A stretch of 64,000 nucleotides of DNA from positions 1,265,501-1,329,500 of the forward strand of contig NZ_CP088247.1 of NCBI RefSeq assembly GCF_021117295.1. Direction: 5' to 3'. How positions within the stretch are numbered: the stretch's first letter is position 1; each line of letters begins with the position of its first letter. This document shows, in pieces, positions 11,187-19,213 of the stretch. A program made the translations under genes and the position numbers. The DNA is from Methylorubrum sp. B1-46 (lineage in GTDB: Bacteria; Pseudomonadota; Alphaproteobacteria; Rhizobiales; Beijerinckiaceae). Under the pieces are notes generated by a model. It did no database searches and had not been told where the DNA came from. It saw only the letters and a list, made by a program, of their open reading frames with translations.

Positions 11187-12308
11187 ATGACGACGCGCAA
11201 TCTCTATCACAGCAAGCCGGCGCAATGGGCGGTCTACGGACTGTTCTTCCTCAGCATTGCCCTGATCCCGGCCTTCGTCTCCGACGGTTTCCTGCTCAAC
11301 CAGTTCGCCGTCTACGGCATCTACGGGATGCTCGCCCTGTCGATCAGCCTGTGCTGGGGTTTTGGGGGCATCCTCAATCTCGGCCAGGGCATCGCCTTCG
11401 GGCTCGCTGCCTACGGCATGGCCATGACCATGCAGATGCAGTCGCAGGATCTGGATTCGAACCCGATCCCGCCCTTCATGCTCAACAACAGCCTGGAGCA
11501 CCTGCCCTGGTTCTGGCAGCCGTTCTGGAGCACCGGCGGCGGCATCGTGTTGGCGCTCGTCGTGCCCACCTTGTTCTACGTCGTGTTCGGCACGCTGATG
11601 TTCCGCGCCCGGGTCTCGGGGCCGTTCTTCGCGATCATGTCGCTGGCAATGCTCTCCGCCTTCGCCACGCTGATCCTCGACATGCAGCCCTACACCAACG
11701 GCGCCAACGGCCTCTCGCCGCCCGCGCCGCTGAGCCTCTTCGGCACCGATATCGATCCCTACGGCCCGACGGCCTACTGGATCGTCTGCGGCCTGCTCAT
11801 CGCCGTCACGGTCGGCGCCAAGCTCTTGACCCAGAGCAAGTTCGGCCTCGTGGTCCAGGCCCTGCGCGGCGACCCTGAGCGGGTGCGCTTCCTCGGCTAC
11901 AACGTCGCCCTCTACGAGACCTGCATCTACGCGATCTCCGGCTTCATCGCCGCGCTCGCCGGCTGCCTGTGGGTGATGCTGATCCAGTACGTCTCGCCGG
12001 CCCAGCTCGACCCCACCTTCAGCATCGGCATGGTGATCTGGGCTGGGATCGGCGGGCGCCTGTCGCTGCTTGGCGCGATCCTCGGCGCCTTCCTGATCCA
12101 GGGCGGCCAGAGCTATCTCGGCGACCAGTTTCTGGCGACCTGGCTGCTCGTGCTCGGCGCCTTCTTCATCGTGGTCGTGCGCTTCCTGCCCAAGGGCTTG
12201 GCGGGGCTTCTCGAAAAGGTGCTCGGCGGGCTCTCGCGCCAGCCGGGCAAGCACACCCGGCCCAACCTGCGGGATGCGATCTCCGGCGCCCCGGCGGCGG
12301 GCGAGTGA
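11187..12308 (+). CDS. urtC: Amide/urea ABC transporter permease (UrtC type)
   Basis: A 373-aa second permease (LivM/UrtC family). Key stretches are 'FAVYGIYGMLALSISLCWGF', 'GILNLGQGIAFGLAAYG' and 'GAILGAFLIQGGQSYLGDQF', with about ten membrane segments. The insert 'LPWFWQPFWSTGGG' between segments is typical of UrtC. The ATG at 11187 gives the normal N-terminus; the frame is open far upstream only because of the high GC content. The gene is followed by repeat copy A before the ATPase genes, so the operon is interrupted by a structured spacer. Confidence 0.88.
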   Translation: MTTRNLYHSKPAQWAVYGLFFLSIALIPAFVSDGFLLNQFAVYGIYGMLALSISLCWGFGGILNLGQGIAFGLAAYGMAMTMQMQSQDLDSNPIPPFMLNNSLEHLPWFWQPFWSTGGGIVLALVVPTLFYVVFGTLMFRARVSGPFFAIMSLAMLSAFATLILDMQPYTNGANGLSPPAPLSLFGTDIDPYGPTAYWIVCGLLIAVTVGAKLLTQSKFGLVVQALRGDPERVRFLGYNVALYETCIYAISGFIAALAGCLWVMLIQYVSPAQLDPTFSIGMVIWAGIGGRLSLLGAILGAFLIQGGQSYLGDQFLATWLLVLGAFFIVVVRFLPKGLAGLLEKVLGGLSRQPGKHTRPNLRDAISGAPAAGE

Positions 12309-12313
12309 CCGAT

Positions 12314-12425
12314 CGATGATGACCTCTCTCATCATCGAGCGCCCGCGCGATGGCGCGGCGGCGGGCGTCCGCCGGACGCAGGGAGGCCGACCATCGGTCG
12401 GGTTCCCTGCCACTCGGACAAAGTG
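12314..12425 (+). repeat. 115-bp composite palindromic repeat, copy A, inside the transporter operon
   Basis: Three hairpins in a row: CGATGATGA/TCATCATCG (12314-12337), GCGTCC-GCC-GGACGC (12365-12379) and CCGACC-ATC-GGTCGG (12387-12401), the last inside GGGA/TCCC. The same order occurs at 24332-24430 and, inverted and diverged, at 30432-30545. It fills the space between urtC and urtD, where it could tune the amounts of permease and ATPase made. Confidence 0.7.
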
Positions 12426-12433
12426 AGGTAATG

Positions 12434-13174
12434 ATGGGCGTTCTCGAAATCCGCGACCTGCACAAGAGCTTCGGCGGCACCAAGGTCATCAACGGCTTCA
12501 GCCTCGACGTGACCGAATTGACCCTGTGCTGCCTCGTCGGCCCGAACGGGGCCGGCAAGACCACCACCATGGACCTCATCACCGGGCGCCAGAAGCCGAC
12601 CTCCGGCTCGATCGTCCTGCGCGGCGACGACATCACCGCTCTGAGCGAGCACGAGATCGCCCAGCGCGGCATCGGCCGCAAATTCCAGGTCCCGGCGGTG
12701 TTCCGCGAACTCAGCGTACGCCAGAACTTCGAGGTGGCCTATAGCCGAGAGGTCAACCCGTTCCGCAACATGCTGCGGCGGCGCCCGGCCGGCTTCTCGG
12801 CCAAGCTCGACGAGGTGGCCACACTCACCGGCCTCAAGGACCGTCTCGAGGTCGAGGCGGGCTTCCTCTCCCACGGCGAGACACAGTGGCTCGAGATCGG
12901 CATGGTGCTGATGCAGAACCCGGCGATCCTGCTCCTCGACGAGCCGGTCGCGGGCATGACCGAGTCCGAGATCGAGAAGACCATCGTCTTCCTCAACGAA
13001 CTCAAGCGCACCAACACCCTGATCGTGGTCGAGCACGACATGGGCTTCGTCCGGCAGATCGCCGACGTGGTCACGGTGATGCACATGGGCGCCTTCCTGG
13101 CGCAGGGAAAGCTCAGCGACATCGAGAACGACCCGCGGGTGCGCGAGGTCTATCTCGGCGAGGCGGAGGTCTGA
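12434..13174 (+). CDS. urtD: Amide/urea ABC transporter ATPase (UrtD type)
   Basis: A 246-aa ABC ATPase: Walker A 'GPNGAGKTTTMDLI', Q-loop region 'GRKFQVPAVF', signature 'LSHGETQWLEIGMVL' (the SHGxxQWLEIGM variant is typical of UrtD) and Walker B 'ILLLDEPVAGMTESE'. Two ATGs are adjacent (12431 and 12434); GAGG at 12425-12428 is better spaced for the second. It energises uptake through the two permeases upstream and ends two bases before the second ATPase gene. Confidence 0.88.
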   Translation: MGVLEIRDLHKSFGGTKVINGFSLDVTELTLCCLVGPNGAGKTTTMDLITGRQKPTSGSIVLRGDDITALSEHEIAQRGIGRKFQVPAVFRELSVRQNFEVAYSREVNPFRNMLRRRPAGFSAKLDEVATLTGLKDRLEVEAGFLSHGETQWLEIGMVLMQNPAILLLDEPVAGMTESEIEKTIVFLNELKRTNTLIVVEHDMGFVRQIADVVTVMHMGAFLAQGKLSDIENDPRVREVYLGEAEV

Positions 13175-13176
13175 CG

Positions 13177-13875
13177 ATGCTGCTCGATCTCGACCGTGTG
13201 ACCTCCTATTACGGCAAGACGCCGATCCTGAAGGAGGTCGGCCTCGGGCTGCCCGAGGGGCAGTGCCTGTGCGTGCTCGGGCGCAACGGCGTCGGCAAGA
13301 CCACGCTGTTGCGCACCATCATGGGCCTGACCGACCGCACCTCCGGCGAGATCCGGATCGACGGCGCGTCCGTGGGCAAGGCGCCGACCCATGTGCGGGC
13401 GAAGTACGGCCTCGGCTACATCCCGCAGGGGCGCCAGATCCTGCCGCACTTCACGGTCAAGGAGAACATCCTGCTCGGCACCTTCGCTCGCACCGACGGG
13501 CGCCAGGACGTGCCGGAACTCTGCCTCACCCTGTTCCCCTACCTTGCGGAAAACCTGCACCGGAAGGCGGGCCTGCTCTCGGGCGGCCAGCAGCAGCAGC
13601 TCGCCATCGCCCGCGCGCTTGCCACCAACCCGCGCATCCTGCTCCTCGACGAGCCGACCGAGGGCATCCAGCCCAACATCGTCGCCGAGATCGGCCAGAC
13701 GCTGGGGCGGCTCAACAAGGAGTTCGGCATCACGCTGATCCTGACCGAGCAGCACATCAAGGTCGCACGCAAGCTCGGCGACGCCTTCCTGATGATGGAG
13801 AACGGCCGCATCGTCGCCCGCGGGCCGATCGGCGAGATGACCGATGAACTGATCGAGCGGCACATGACGATCTGA
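13177..13875 (+). CDS. urtE: Amide/urea ABC transporter ATPase (UrtE type)
   Basis: A 232-aa ABC ATPase of the LivF/UrtE family: Walker A 'GRNGVGKTTLLRTIMGL', 'GLGYIPQGRQILPHFTV', signature 'LSGGQQQQLAIARAL' and Walker B 'ILLLDEPTEGIQPNI', the last diagnostic of UrtE. CGGAGGTC at the end of urtD serves as its ribosome site, so the two ATPases are translationally close. It is the last transporter gene. A hairpin and a 380-base gap separate it from the dimethylformamidase genes. Confidence 0.88.
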   Translation: MLLDLDRVTSYYGKTPILKEVGLGLPEGQCLCVLGRNGVGKTTLLRTIMGLTDRTSGEIRIDGASVGKAPTHVRAKYGLGYIPQGRQILPHFTVKENILLGTFARTDGRQDVPELCLTLFPYLAENLHRKAGLLSGGQQQQLAIARALATNPRILLLDEPTEGIQPNIVAEIGQTLGRLNKEFGITLILTEQHIKVARKLGDAFLMMENGRIVARGPIGEMTDELIERHMTI

Positions 13876-13921
13876 GCCCGCGGCCACGCCGTCATGGTGA
13901 GGCGAATCCGGAGCCATCCAG

Positions 13922-13950
13922 GGCGCCCCCTTCCGCGGAGAGGGGGCGCC
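13922..13950 (+). terminator. Hairpin after the transporter operon
   Basis: GGCGCCCCCT (13922-13931) pairs perfectly with AGGGGGCGCC (13941-13950). No T-run follows. It lies 47 bases after urtE and may end or stabilise the transporter transcript. Confidence 0.5.
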
Positions 13951-13959
13951 ACCGGATCG

Positions 13960-14254
13960 CTGCGTCGGTGCTCGGGAAAATGAGGTTGTCTACAGTCGGT
14001 GTAAAAAACGTTTCCTGACAAGAATTATTCACTTGACCTTCCGTCTGTACGAGCAATAAATTCGACCAACAAATAAGATCCGCGTAATCGGAAGCAAATT
14101 TCCGAATAGTCTCGGTCGATTTGTCTGCATCTTCACTTCTCAGTGGGGCGTCACGGCTCCGCCGATACGGGCCGCCGCCGGATCGCACCGGCGTGCAAGC
14201 CCGCAACCATGCCGGCCGCAACGGCGCGGCCGGGACTTAAGAGGAGCGACGACG
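13960..14254 (+). promoter_or_regulatory. AT-rich control region before dmfA1A2
   Basis: This stretch is clearly richer in A and T than its surroundings. It holds TTGACC (14033-14038) as a possible -35 box with a weak -10 about 17 bases on (ATAAAT, 14056-14061), and an inverted repeat TCGGAA (14088-14093)/TTCCGA (14100-14105) just downstream, in operator position. GAGGAG precedes the dmfA1 ATG. It suggests that the hydrolase genes have their own promoter, separate from the transporter. Confidence 0.45.
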
Positions 14255-14695
14255 ATGGAACCGATCCCGAAGAAGGGCACGCCCGAGCGCCAGCGCCTGA
14301 TCGAGGCGCACAAGGCCTGCATGGACTCGATGAAGGGGGTCGCCGGCAACTCGGTGCTGCTGTGTGAGACGCCCGGCGACACCACCGTGGTGACGGGCGG
14401 CGTCCATGCCGATCCGGTGCTCAAGCGGGTGCTGCTGCGCATGCGCGGCCAGAGCCCGAAGGGCAAGCTGATCGTGATCTGTACCAAGGTCGATGCCGAG
14501 TGGCGCATTGCCCGGCTCTCCGGCGTCCGCGGCGTGCCCCCCGAATTCGTCGGCGACAAAATCTACACCGACGAGCAGGAGATCCAGCACGAGATCTTCC
14601 TGATGCGCCTCGACGAGCTCTCCGACAGCTACGGCTTCCCGGAAGACTATCACGAGGGCTGGAAGCGCAAGGACGATAACTGGCCGATCACCTGA
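14255..14695 (+). CDS. dmfA1: N,N-dimethylformamidase small subunit
   Basis: A 146-aa protein matching the small subunit of dimethylformamidase as recalled from Alcaligenes and Paracoccus enzymes (about 132 aa): 'RQRLIEAHKACMDSM' near the N-terminus and 'YHEGWKRKDDNWPIT' at the C-terminus. The small subunit has no catalytic residues of its own and packs on the large subunit. It starts at an ATG with GAGGAG upstream and precedes the large-subunit gene by 130 bases, the conserved order. Confidence 0.85.
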   Translation: MEPIPKKGTPERQRLIEAHKACMDSMKGVAGNSVLLCETPGDTTVVTGGVHADPVLKRVLLRMRGQSPKGKLIVICTKVDAEWRIARLSGVRGVPPEFVGDKIYTDEQEIQHEIFLMRLDELSDSYGFPEDYHEGWKRKDDNWPIT

Positions 14696-14825
14696 AGCGA
14701 CCAGGAATTCTTGAACTCACGTCGATCAGCGGGAGGCCGTGACGCGCCTCCTGGCGCCCCCTCGCGCAACGACGCGCGGACGAGCGGGGGCGGGGACCAG
14801 AGACGATGCCCGAAGGATTGACCCG

Positions 14826-17258
14826 ATGACCACCATGAGGCTGACCGGTTACGCTGACAAGTTCGGCGTGCATCCCGGAGATACGATCCAGTTCTACGTC
14901 AACTGCGACGGTCCGTCCGAGTACAAGGTCGAGATCGTCCAGATGATCAACGGCGACACCAATCCGCGCGGGCCCGGCTACATCGACAAGCCGGTCGAGG
15001 CGGCGGTCAACGGCACCTATACCGGCAAGAAGCAGATCATCCACGGCGGCTCCTACGGCTACGTGCCGGACGCGAAGCCCTTCCACGTCGAGAGCTTCAC
15101 GCTCCAGTGCTGGATCTGGCCGACCGCGCCGAAAACCCATCCGCGCTACTGGAAGCACGGGCCGCAGGGCCTCGTGACGAAGTGGTCGAACGAGTGCGGC
15201 TACGGCCTCTTCATCAACGAGGAGGGCTGCCTCGAACTGCGCATCAACGAGCACCGGATCACCACCGGCGTACCGATCCGCGACCATGCCTGGCATTTCT
15301 GCGCCGCGACCTTCGACGCCGCCACCGGCCTCGTCACGCTGATCCACGAACCGCAGGTGGTCTACGCGCTGGATCCCGAGATCGCGCCGGTCGAGGCGCG
15401 CCTGAAGGCCGCGATCGCCCACGCTCCCGTACCCGTCGCGCTCGGCGCCTATGTCGAGCGGCTGGCGCCGGAGGATCCGCTCGCCGCCTCCTCGAAGCCG
15501 GCCGGCGTGGTCTTTGCCGGCAAGTATAACGGCAAGCTCGACAGCCCGCGCCTCTGCAACCGGGCGCTCTCGCGGGCCGAGATCGAGATGATGAAGGCCG
15601 GTGCCCAGCCGGGCCTGACCGAGCGGCGCAATGCCGGCCCCACCGGCAAGCTCTCCGAGTGCATCGTCGCCGCCTGGAACTTCTCCGTCGGCATCGACAC
15701 GCTCATCTGTAAGGACGAGGGCCCCTACCGCTTCGACGCGACCCTGGTGAACTGCCCCAACCGCGGCATGACCGGCTACAACTGGTCGGGCCAGAACTTC
15801 GATTGGAAGCACGCGCCGCAGGAATACGGCGCCATCAGCTTCCACGACGACGACGTCGATGACGCTCGCTGGTCTTGCGACTTCGCCTGGACCGTGCCGG
15901 AGACCGGCGTGAAGAGCCGCTTCTACGCCGCCAAGCTGACCACGCCTGAGGGCGACGAGGAGTTCATCCCGTTCTGGGTGGTGCCGCGCATCGGCCAGGA
16001 GACCGCCAAGATCGCGGTGATGGTGCCGACGATCAGCTACATGGCCTATGCCAACGAGCACGTCGCCTGCAACGCGGGCGGTGCGGAACTGTTCGTCTAC
16101 CGCGTGCCGATCATGCAGCAGCAGAACATGTTCCTGTCCGAGCACCGCGAATACGGCGGCTCGATCTACGATACCCACACCGATGGCACCGGCATCTCGA
16201 TCTCGTCGCGCCTGCGGCCGATCCTGTCGATCCGGCCGAAATACGACCACTTCCTCGCCCAGGCGCCGTGGCAATACCCGGCCGATCTCCACCTGATCTA
16301 CTGGCTGGAGACGATGGGCTACGAGTACGATGTCTTCACCGACGAGGACATCACCTACGACGGGCTCGCCCGCATCGAGAACTACAACGTCATCATCACC
16401 GGCTCGCACCCGGAGCACAACACCGGCACCCAGCTCGACGCGCTCCACAACTACACCCAGCGCGGCGGCCGGCTGATGTATATGGGCGCCGACGCGTGGT
16501 ACTGGGTCCACTCGTACCATCCCGGCTACGAGGACAAGGGCCGCGGTGTCGTCACCGAGATGCGCCGCTGCGAATCCGGTATCCGCACCTGGCGGGCCGA
16601 TCCGGGCGAGTACTACCACCAGGGCACGGGCGAACTCGGCGGGATGTGGCGTTTCCGCGGGCGCTACCTGCACTCGGTGGCCGGCGTCGGCATGTCGTCC
16701 GAAGGCTTCGACGTCTCGAGCTACTTCTCGCGCACACCCGATAGCCTCGATACCCGCGTGTCGTGGGCCTTCGAGGGCATCGATTACGACGAAAAACTCG
16801 GCAATTTCGGCCTCGTCGGCGGCGGCGCGGCGGGTCTCGAACTCGACATCGTCGACACGATGCTGGGCTCGCCCCCGCACACCCTCACGGTGGCGACCTC
16901 GGCCGGGCGGCACACGGAGGCCTACCTCCTCGTCATGGAGGATTTCGGCTTCAACCAGCAGGGCCTCGACGGCACCACCCATCCGCGGGTGCGCGGCGAC
17001 ATCGCCTATCACGAGACCCCGAACGGCGGCGCCTGCTTCGCTTTCTCCTCGATCGCCTATTGCGGCTCGCTGCCGTGGAACAACTGCGACAACAACATCT
17101 CGCGGCTGACCAAAAACGTGCTCGACCGCTTCGCGATGGACGGGCCCCTGCCGGCCCCGCCGGACAGCGCGATCAAGCACCGCGGCCGGGCCGATTACGA
17201 CCCGACCCCGATGGAGCATCGCAGCCGCAAGGAGCGCGGCGAGCCGCTGCCCGCCTGA
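14826..17258 (+). CDS. dmfA2: N,N-dimethylformamidase large catalytic subunit
   Basis: An 810-aa protein matching DmfA2, the iron-dependent amidohydrolase that splits DMF into dimethylamine and formate. Order: N-terminal Ig-like/concanavalin-type part ('YADKFGVHPGDTIQFYVNCD', 'FTLQCWIWPTAP', 'IRDHAWHFCAATFDAATG'), then the catalytic domain. The Paracoccus enzyme holds Fe(III) with two Tyr and one Glu; candidates here are Y408 (TISYMAYAN), Y448 (GGSIYDTHTDG) and E530 (TGSHPEHNT), whose spacing fits to within one residue. It is slightly longer than the 762-aa reference. GAAGGA lies eight bases before the chosen ATG; a start at 14739 would add 29 unlikely residues. Confidence 0.9.
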   Translation: MTTMRLTGYADKFGVHPGDTIQFYVNCDGPSEYKVEIVQMINGDTNPRGPGYIDKPVEAAVNGTYTGKKQIIHGGSYGYVPDAKPFHVESFTLQCWIWPTAPKTHPRYWKHGPQGLVTKWSNECGYGLFINEEGCLELRINEHRITTGVPIRDHAWHFCAATFDAATGLVTLIHEPQVVYALDPEIAPVEARLKAAIAHAPVPVALGAYVERLAPEDPLAASSKPAGVVFAGKYNGKLDSPRLCNRALSRAEIEMMKAGAQPGLTERRNAGPTGKLSECIVAAWNFSVGIDTLICKDEGPYRFDATLVNCPNRGMTGYNWSGQNFDWKHAPQEYGAISFHDDDVDDARWSCDFAWTVPETGVKSRFYAAKLTTPEGDEEFIPFWVVPRIGQETAKIAVMVPTISYMAYANEHVACNAGGAELFVYRVPIMQQQNMFLSEHREYGGSIYDTHTDGTGISISSRLRPILSIRPKYDHFLAQAPWQYPADLHLIYWLETMGYEYDVFTDEDITYDGLARIENYNVIITGSHPEHNTGTQLDALHNYTQRGGRLMYMGADAWYWVHSYHPGYEDKGRGVVTEMRRCESGIRTWRADPGEYYHQGTGELGGMWRFRGRYLHSVAGVGMSSEGFDVSSYFSRTPDSLDTRVSWAFEGIDYDEKLGNFGLVGGGAAGLELDIVDTMLGSPPHTLTVATSAGRHTEAYLLVMEDFGFNQQGLDGTTHPRVRGDIAYHETPNGGACFAFSSIAYCGSLPWNNCDNNISRLTKNVLDRFAMDGPLPAPPDSAIKHRGRADYDPTPMEHRSRKERGEPLPA

Positions 17259-17407
17259 CCTCATGGTTCCCGCCACGGCGGGGATCGCTCCGACGCTCCG
17301 TCCTTGCCCTCCTCGGGCGGAGCCCCGGTGGCAGCGCCCGTCAGCCCCCGAAGGTGCGCTGCCACCGACCCTTTCCCGCCGCTTTCCCCGAAGAGTGAGA
17401 GGCGTTC

Positions 17408-18508
17408 ATGGTCCTCGCCGTCGCGTCCGCCGGCTTCGTGCCGGACCGCCCCGATCTCGGCCACCGCGCCGAGGGGCTCGACCTCGCCGACCCCGCCTTC
17501 TTCGCCGACAGCCTCGATCCGGCGGCGCCGCGCCTGCTGCCGCCGGCCGCCTACCGCGCGCTCGCCTTCGCCGAGCTTGAGGACGACGCGGTCTGGACTC
17601 GCTCCTGGCTCGCCATCGGCCTCGGCGCCGAGATTCCTTCCGCCGGCGACCTCCTGCCCTTCACGGCCGGCCATCACGGCCTCCATGTCCAGCGCGAGTC
17701 CGACGGCGGTCTCGTCGGGCGCTTCAACAAGGCCCAGCACGGCGGCTGCCGCGCGGTGCCGCTGCAATGCCGCACCGGCACGAAGACCCGCTGCTCCTTC
17801 ACCGCCTGCGGCTACAGCCGCGACGGGGCCGTGCTGCCGGCCGGCCCCGACGGGCCGACACCGGCGATGCACCAGTATCTCGGCCTGCGCCCGGAGCGGC
17901 TGCTGCCGGTCGCCGCCCGTGCCTGGGGGCCGTTGGTGCGGATCAACCTCGATCCCGCGGCCGCCCCGCCCGAACCGCCGCGTGAGGGCCTGACCGCGCT
18001 GGCTGGCGAGACCCGGCGGGCGGAGTTCTCCGCCAACTGGAAACTTGCGATGCAGGCCCTGGCCGAGGGCGAGCCCTTGGCGGAGGCTTCGGACAGCCTG
18101 CGCCTGACCGGACGCCTCGCGACCGGAGAGCTTGCGACGATCGCCGTCTACTTCCCGAACCTCGTCCTGATCGCGGGGCGGGCTGAGACCTGCGCGGTGA
18201 TGCTCCAGCCGACGGCGCTGGGGCAGACGCTGCTGCGGATCGGGCTGCTCGGCTCGGGCGACGCGGAATCGGCCGCGGCCGCTCCGGGGCGAATGTCTTG
18301 GGATGCGTGGCTTGCCGAGATCGCTACCCGGATGGCGCCGGCCGTCGCCACGCAGGCGGCGCTCACCGGCCCGGAGGCGGACGACCCTCTTCCGACGAAC
18401 GCAGCCGGTCTCTGGCTGCAGCGAAACATCGCCGCCCGCGTGCTGGCGCGGCCGGCCGCCACGGAGACCCAGCCCCTCTACGCCACGGCCCAGGGCCGCG
18501 GCTGCTGA
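17408..18508 (+). CDS. Degenerate Rieske-oxygenase-like protein in the DMF locus
   Basis: A 366-aa protein following the fold pattern of Rieske ring-hydroxylating oxygenase alpha subunits: 'PPAAYRALAFAELEDDAVWT' (residues about 45-64), 'SWLAIGLGAEIPSAGDLLPF', 'GLVGRFNKAQHGG', 'CSFTACGYSRDG', 'AWGPLVRINLDPAA' and 'SANWKLAMQALAE' (about 208). The Rieske ligands are half gone: Cys is replaced by Ala109 (QH111 kept) and the CPYH box reads CSFT (C129 kept, His replaced by Thr132). The His residues of the mononuclear iron site after 'NWKL' are also absent. It therefore cannot be a normal oxygenase. It follows dmfA2 by 149 bases with GAGAGG before its ATG. Role unknown; a helper or regulator of dimethylformamidase is inference. 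Confidence 0.7.
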   Translation: MVLAVASAGFVPDRPDLGHRAEGLDLADPAFFADSLDPAAPRLLPPAAYRALAFAELEDDAVWTRSWLAIGLGAEIPSAGDLLPFTAGHHGLHVQRESDGGLVGRFNKAQHGGCRAVPLQCRTGTKTRCSFTACGYSRDGAVLPAGPDGPTPAMHQYLGLRPERLLPVAARAWGPLVRINLDPAAAPPEPPREGLTALAGETRRAEFSANWKLAMQALAEGEPLAEASDSLRLTGRLATGELATIAVYFPNLVLIAGRAETCAVMLQPTALGQTLLRIGLLGSGDAESAAAAPGRMSWDAWLAEIATRMAPAVATQAALTGPEADDPLPTNAAGLWLQRNIAARVLARPAATETQPLYATAQGRGC

Positions 18509-18525
18509 TTTTTTGGGAGATGTCG

Positions 18526-19203
18526 ATGAGTCTAGCCCAGCCTCTCGCCCCCGCGCCAGTCCTCGCCGACGGCGTCGCGGCCTTCGAAGCCCACGCCTAC
18601 GACCGGGCGCTCGCCGTGTTCCGGCCGCTCGCCGAGGCGGGCAATCCGGAGGCGCAGGCCTGGCTCGGCGCGCTCTATGCCGGCGGGACCGGCGTGCCCG
18701 CCTCGCTGACCGAGGCCTTCGAATGGTATCGCCGCGCTGCCGAGCAGGGGCACGGCCCGGCCGCGACCAATGTCGGGGCGATGCTGGCCATGGGCCAGGG
18801 CGTCGCGCAGGACCGGGCCGAGGGCGCGCGCTGGCTGGAGCGAGCCGCCGCCAGCGGCGACGTGATGGCGGCCTACAATCTCGCCACCCTGTTGGCGAAG
18901 GGCGACGGGCTCCCTGCCGACCCCGCCCGTGCTGCCGCCCTCTACCGCAGCGCGGCGGAAGCCGGGCACTACCCGTCCCAGGCCCGGCTCGGCCATCTCT
19001 ACGCCCAGGGCATCGGAGTGGAGCGCGACCGGGTCGAGGCCTTCGCCTGGCTCTCGCTCGCCGCCGGTCACGGCGTCGGCACGGCGCTCAACGCTCTGGA
19101 GGAGGTGATCCGGGAGATGTCGGCCGAGGAGAAGCGCGAGGGCGCCACCCGGGCGCAGGCGCGCCGCAGCGAGCCCGGCCGCATCGCCCCGATCCCCGCG
19201 TGA
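18526..19203 (+). CDS. Sel1-repeat (TPR-like) protein
   Basis: A 225-aa protein with four to five Sel1 repeats ('GNPEAQAWLGALYAGGTGVP', 'GHGPAATNVGAMLAMGQGVA', 'GDVMAAYNLATLLAKGDGLP', 'GHYPSQARLGHLYAQGIGVE'). No signal peptide, so it is probably a cytoplasmic scaffold. Two ATGs are possible (18520, 18526); GGGAG at 18515-18519 fits the second. It starts only 17 bases after the Rieske-like gene and is followed 10 bases later by the next gene, so the three are one transcription unit with dmfA1A2. Confidence 0.8.
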   Translation: MSLAQPLAPAPVLADGVAAFEAHAYDRALAVFRPLAEAGNPEAQAWLGALYAGGTGVPASLTEAFEWYRRAAEQGHGPAATNVGAMLAMGQGVAQDRAEGARWLERAAASGDVMAAYNLATLLAKGDGLPADPARAAALYRSAAEAGHYPSQARLGHLYAQGIGVERDRVEAFAWLSLAAGHGVGTALNALEEVIREMSAEEKREGATRAQARRSEPGRIAPIPA

Positions 19204-19213
19204 GGCGCCACCG

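Noticed and set aside
14688..17276. An 862-codon open frame antisense to dmfA2, and similar long antisense frames opposite mfd, urtA-urtB, hscC and the molybdoenzyme
   Set aside because: High GC at third positions leaves antisense frames open. Their translations are Arg/His/Asp/Gly-rich low-complexity sequence without family motifs, while the sense genes have clear ones.
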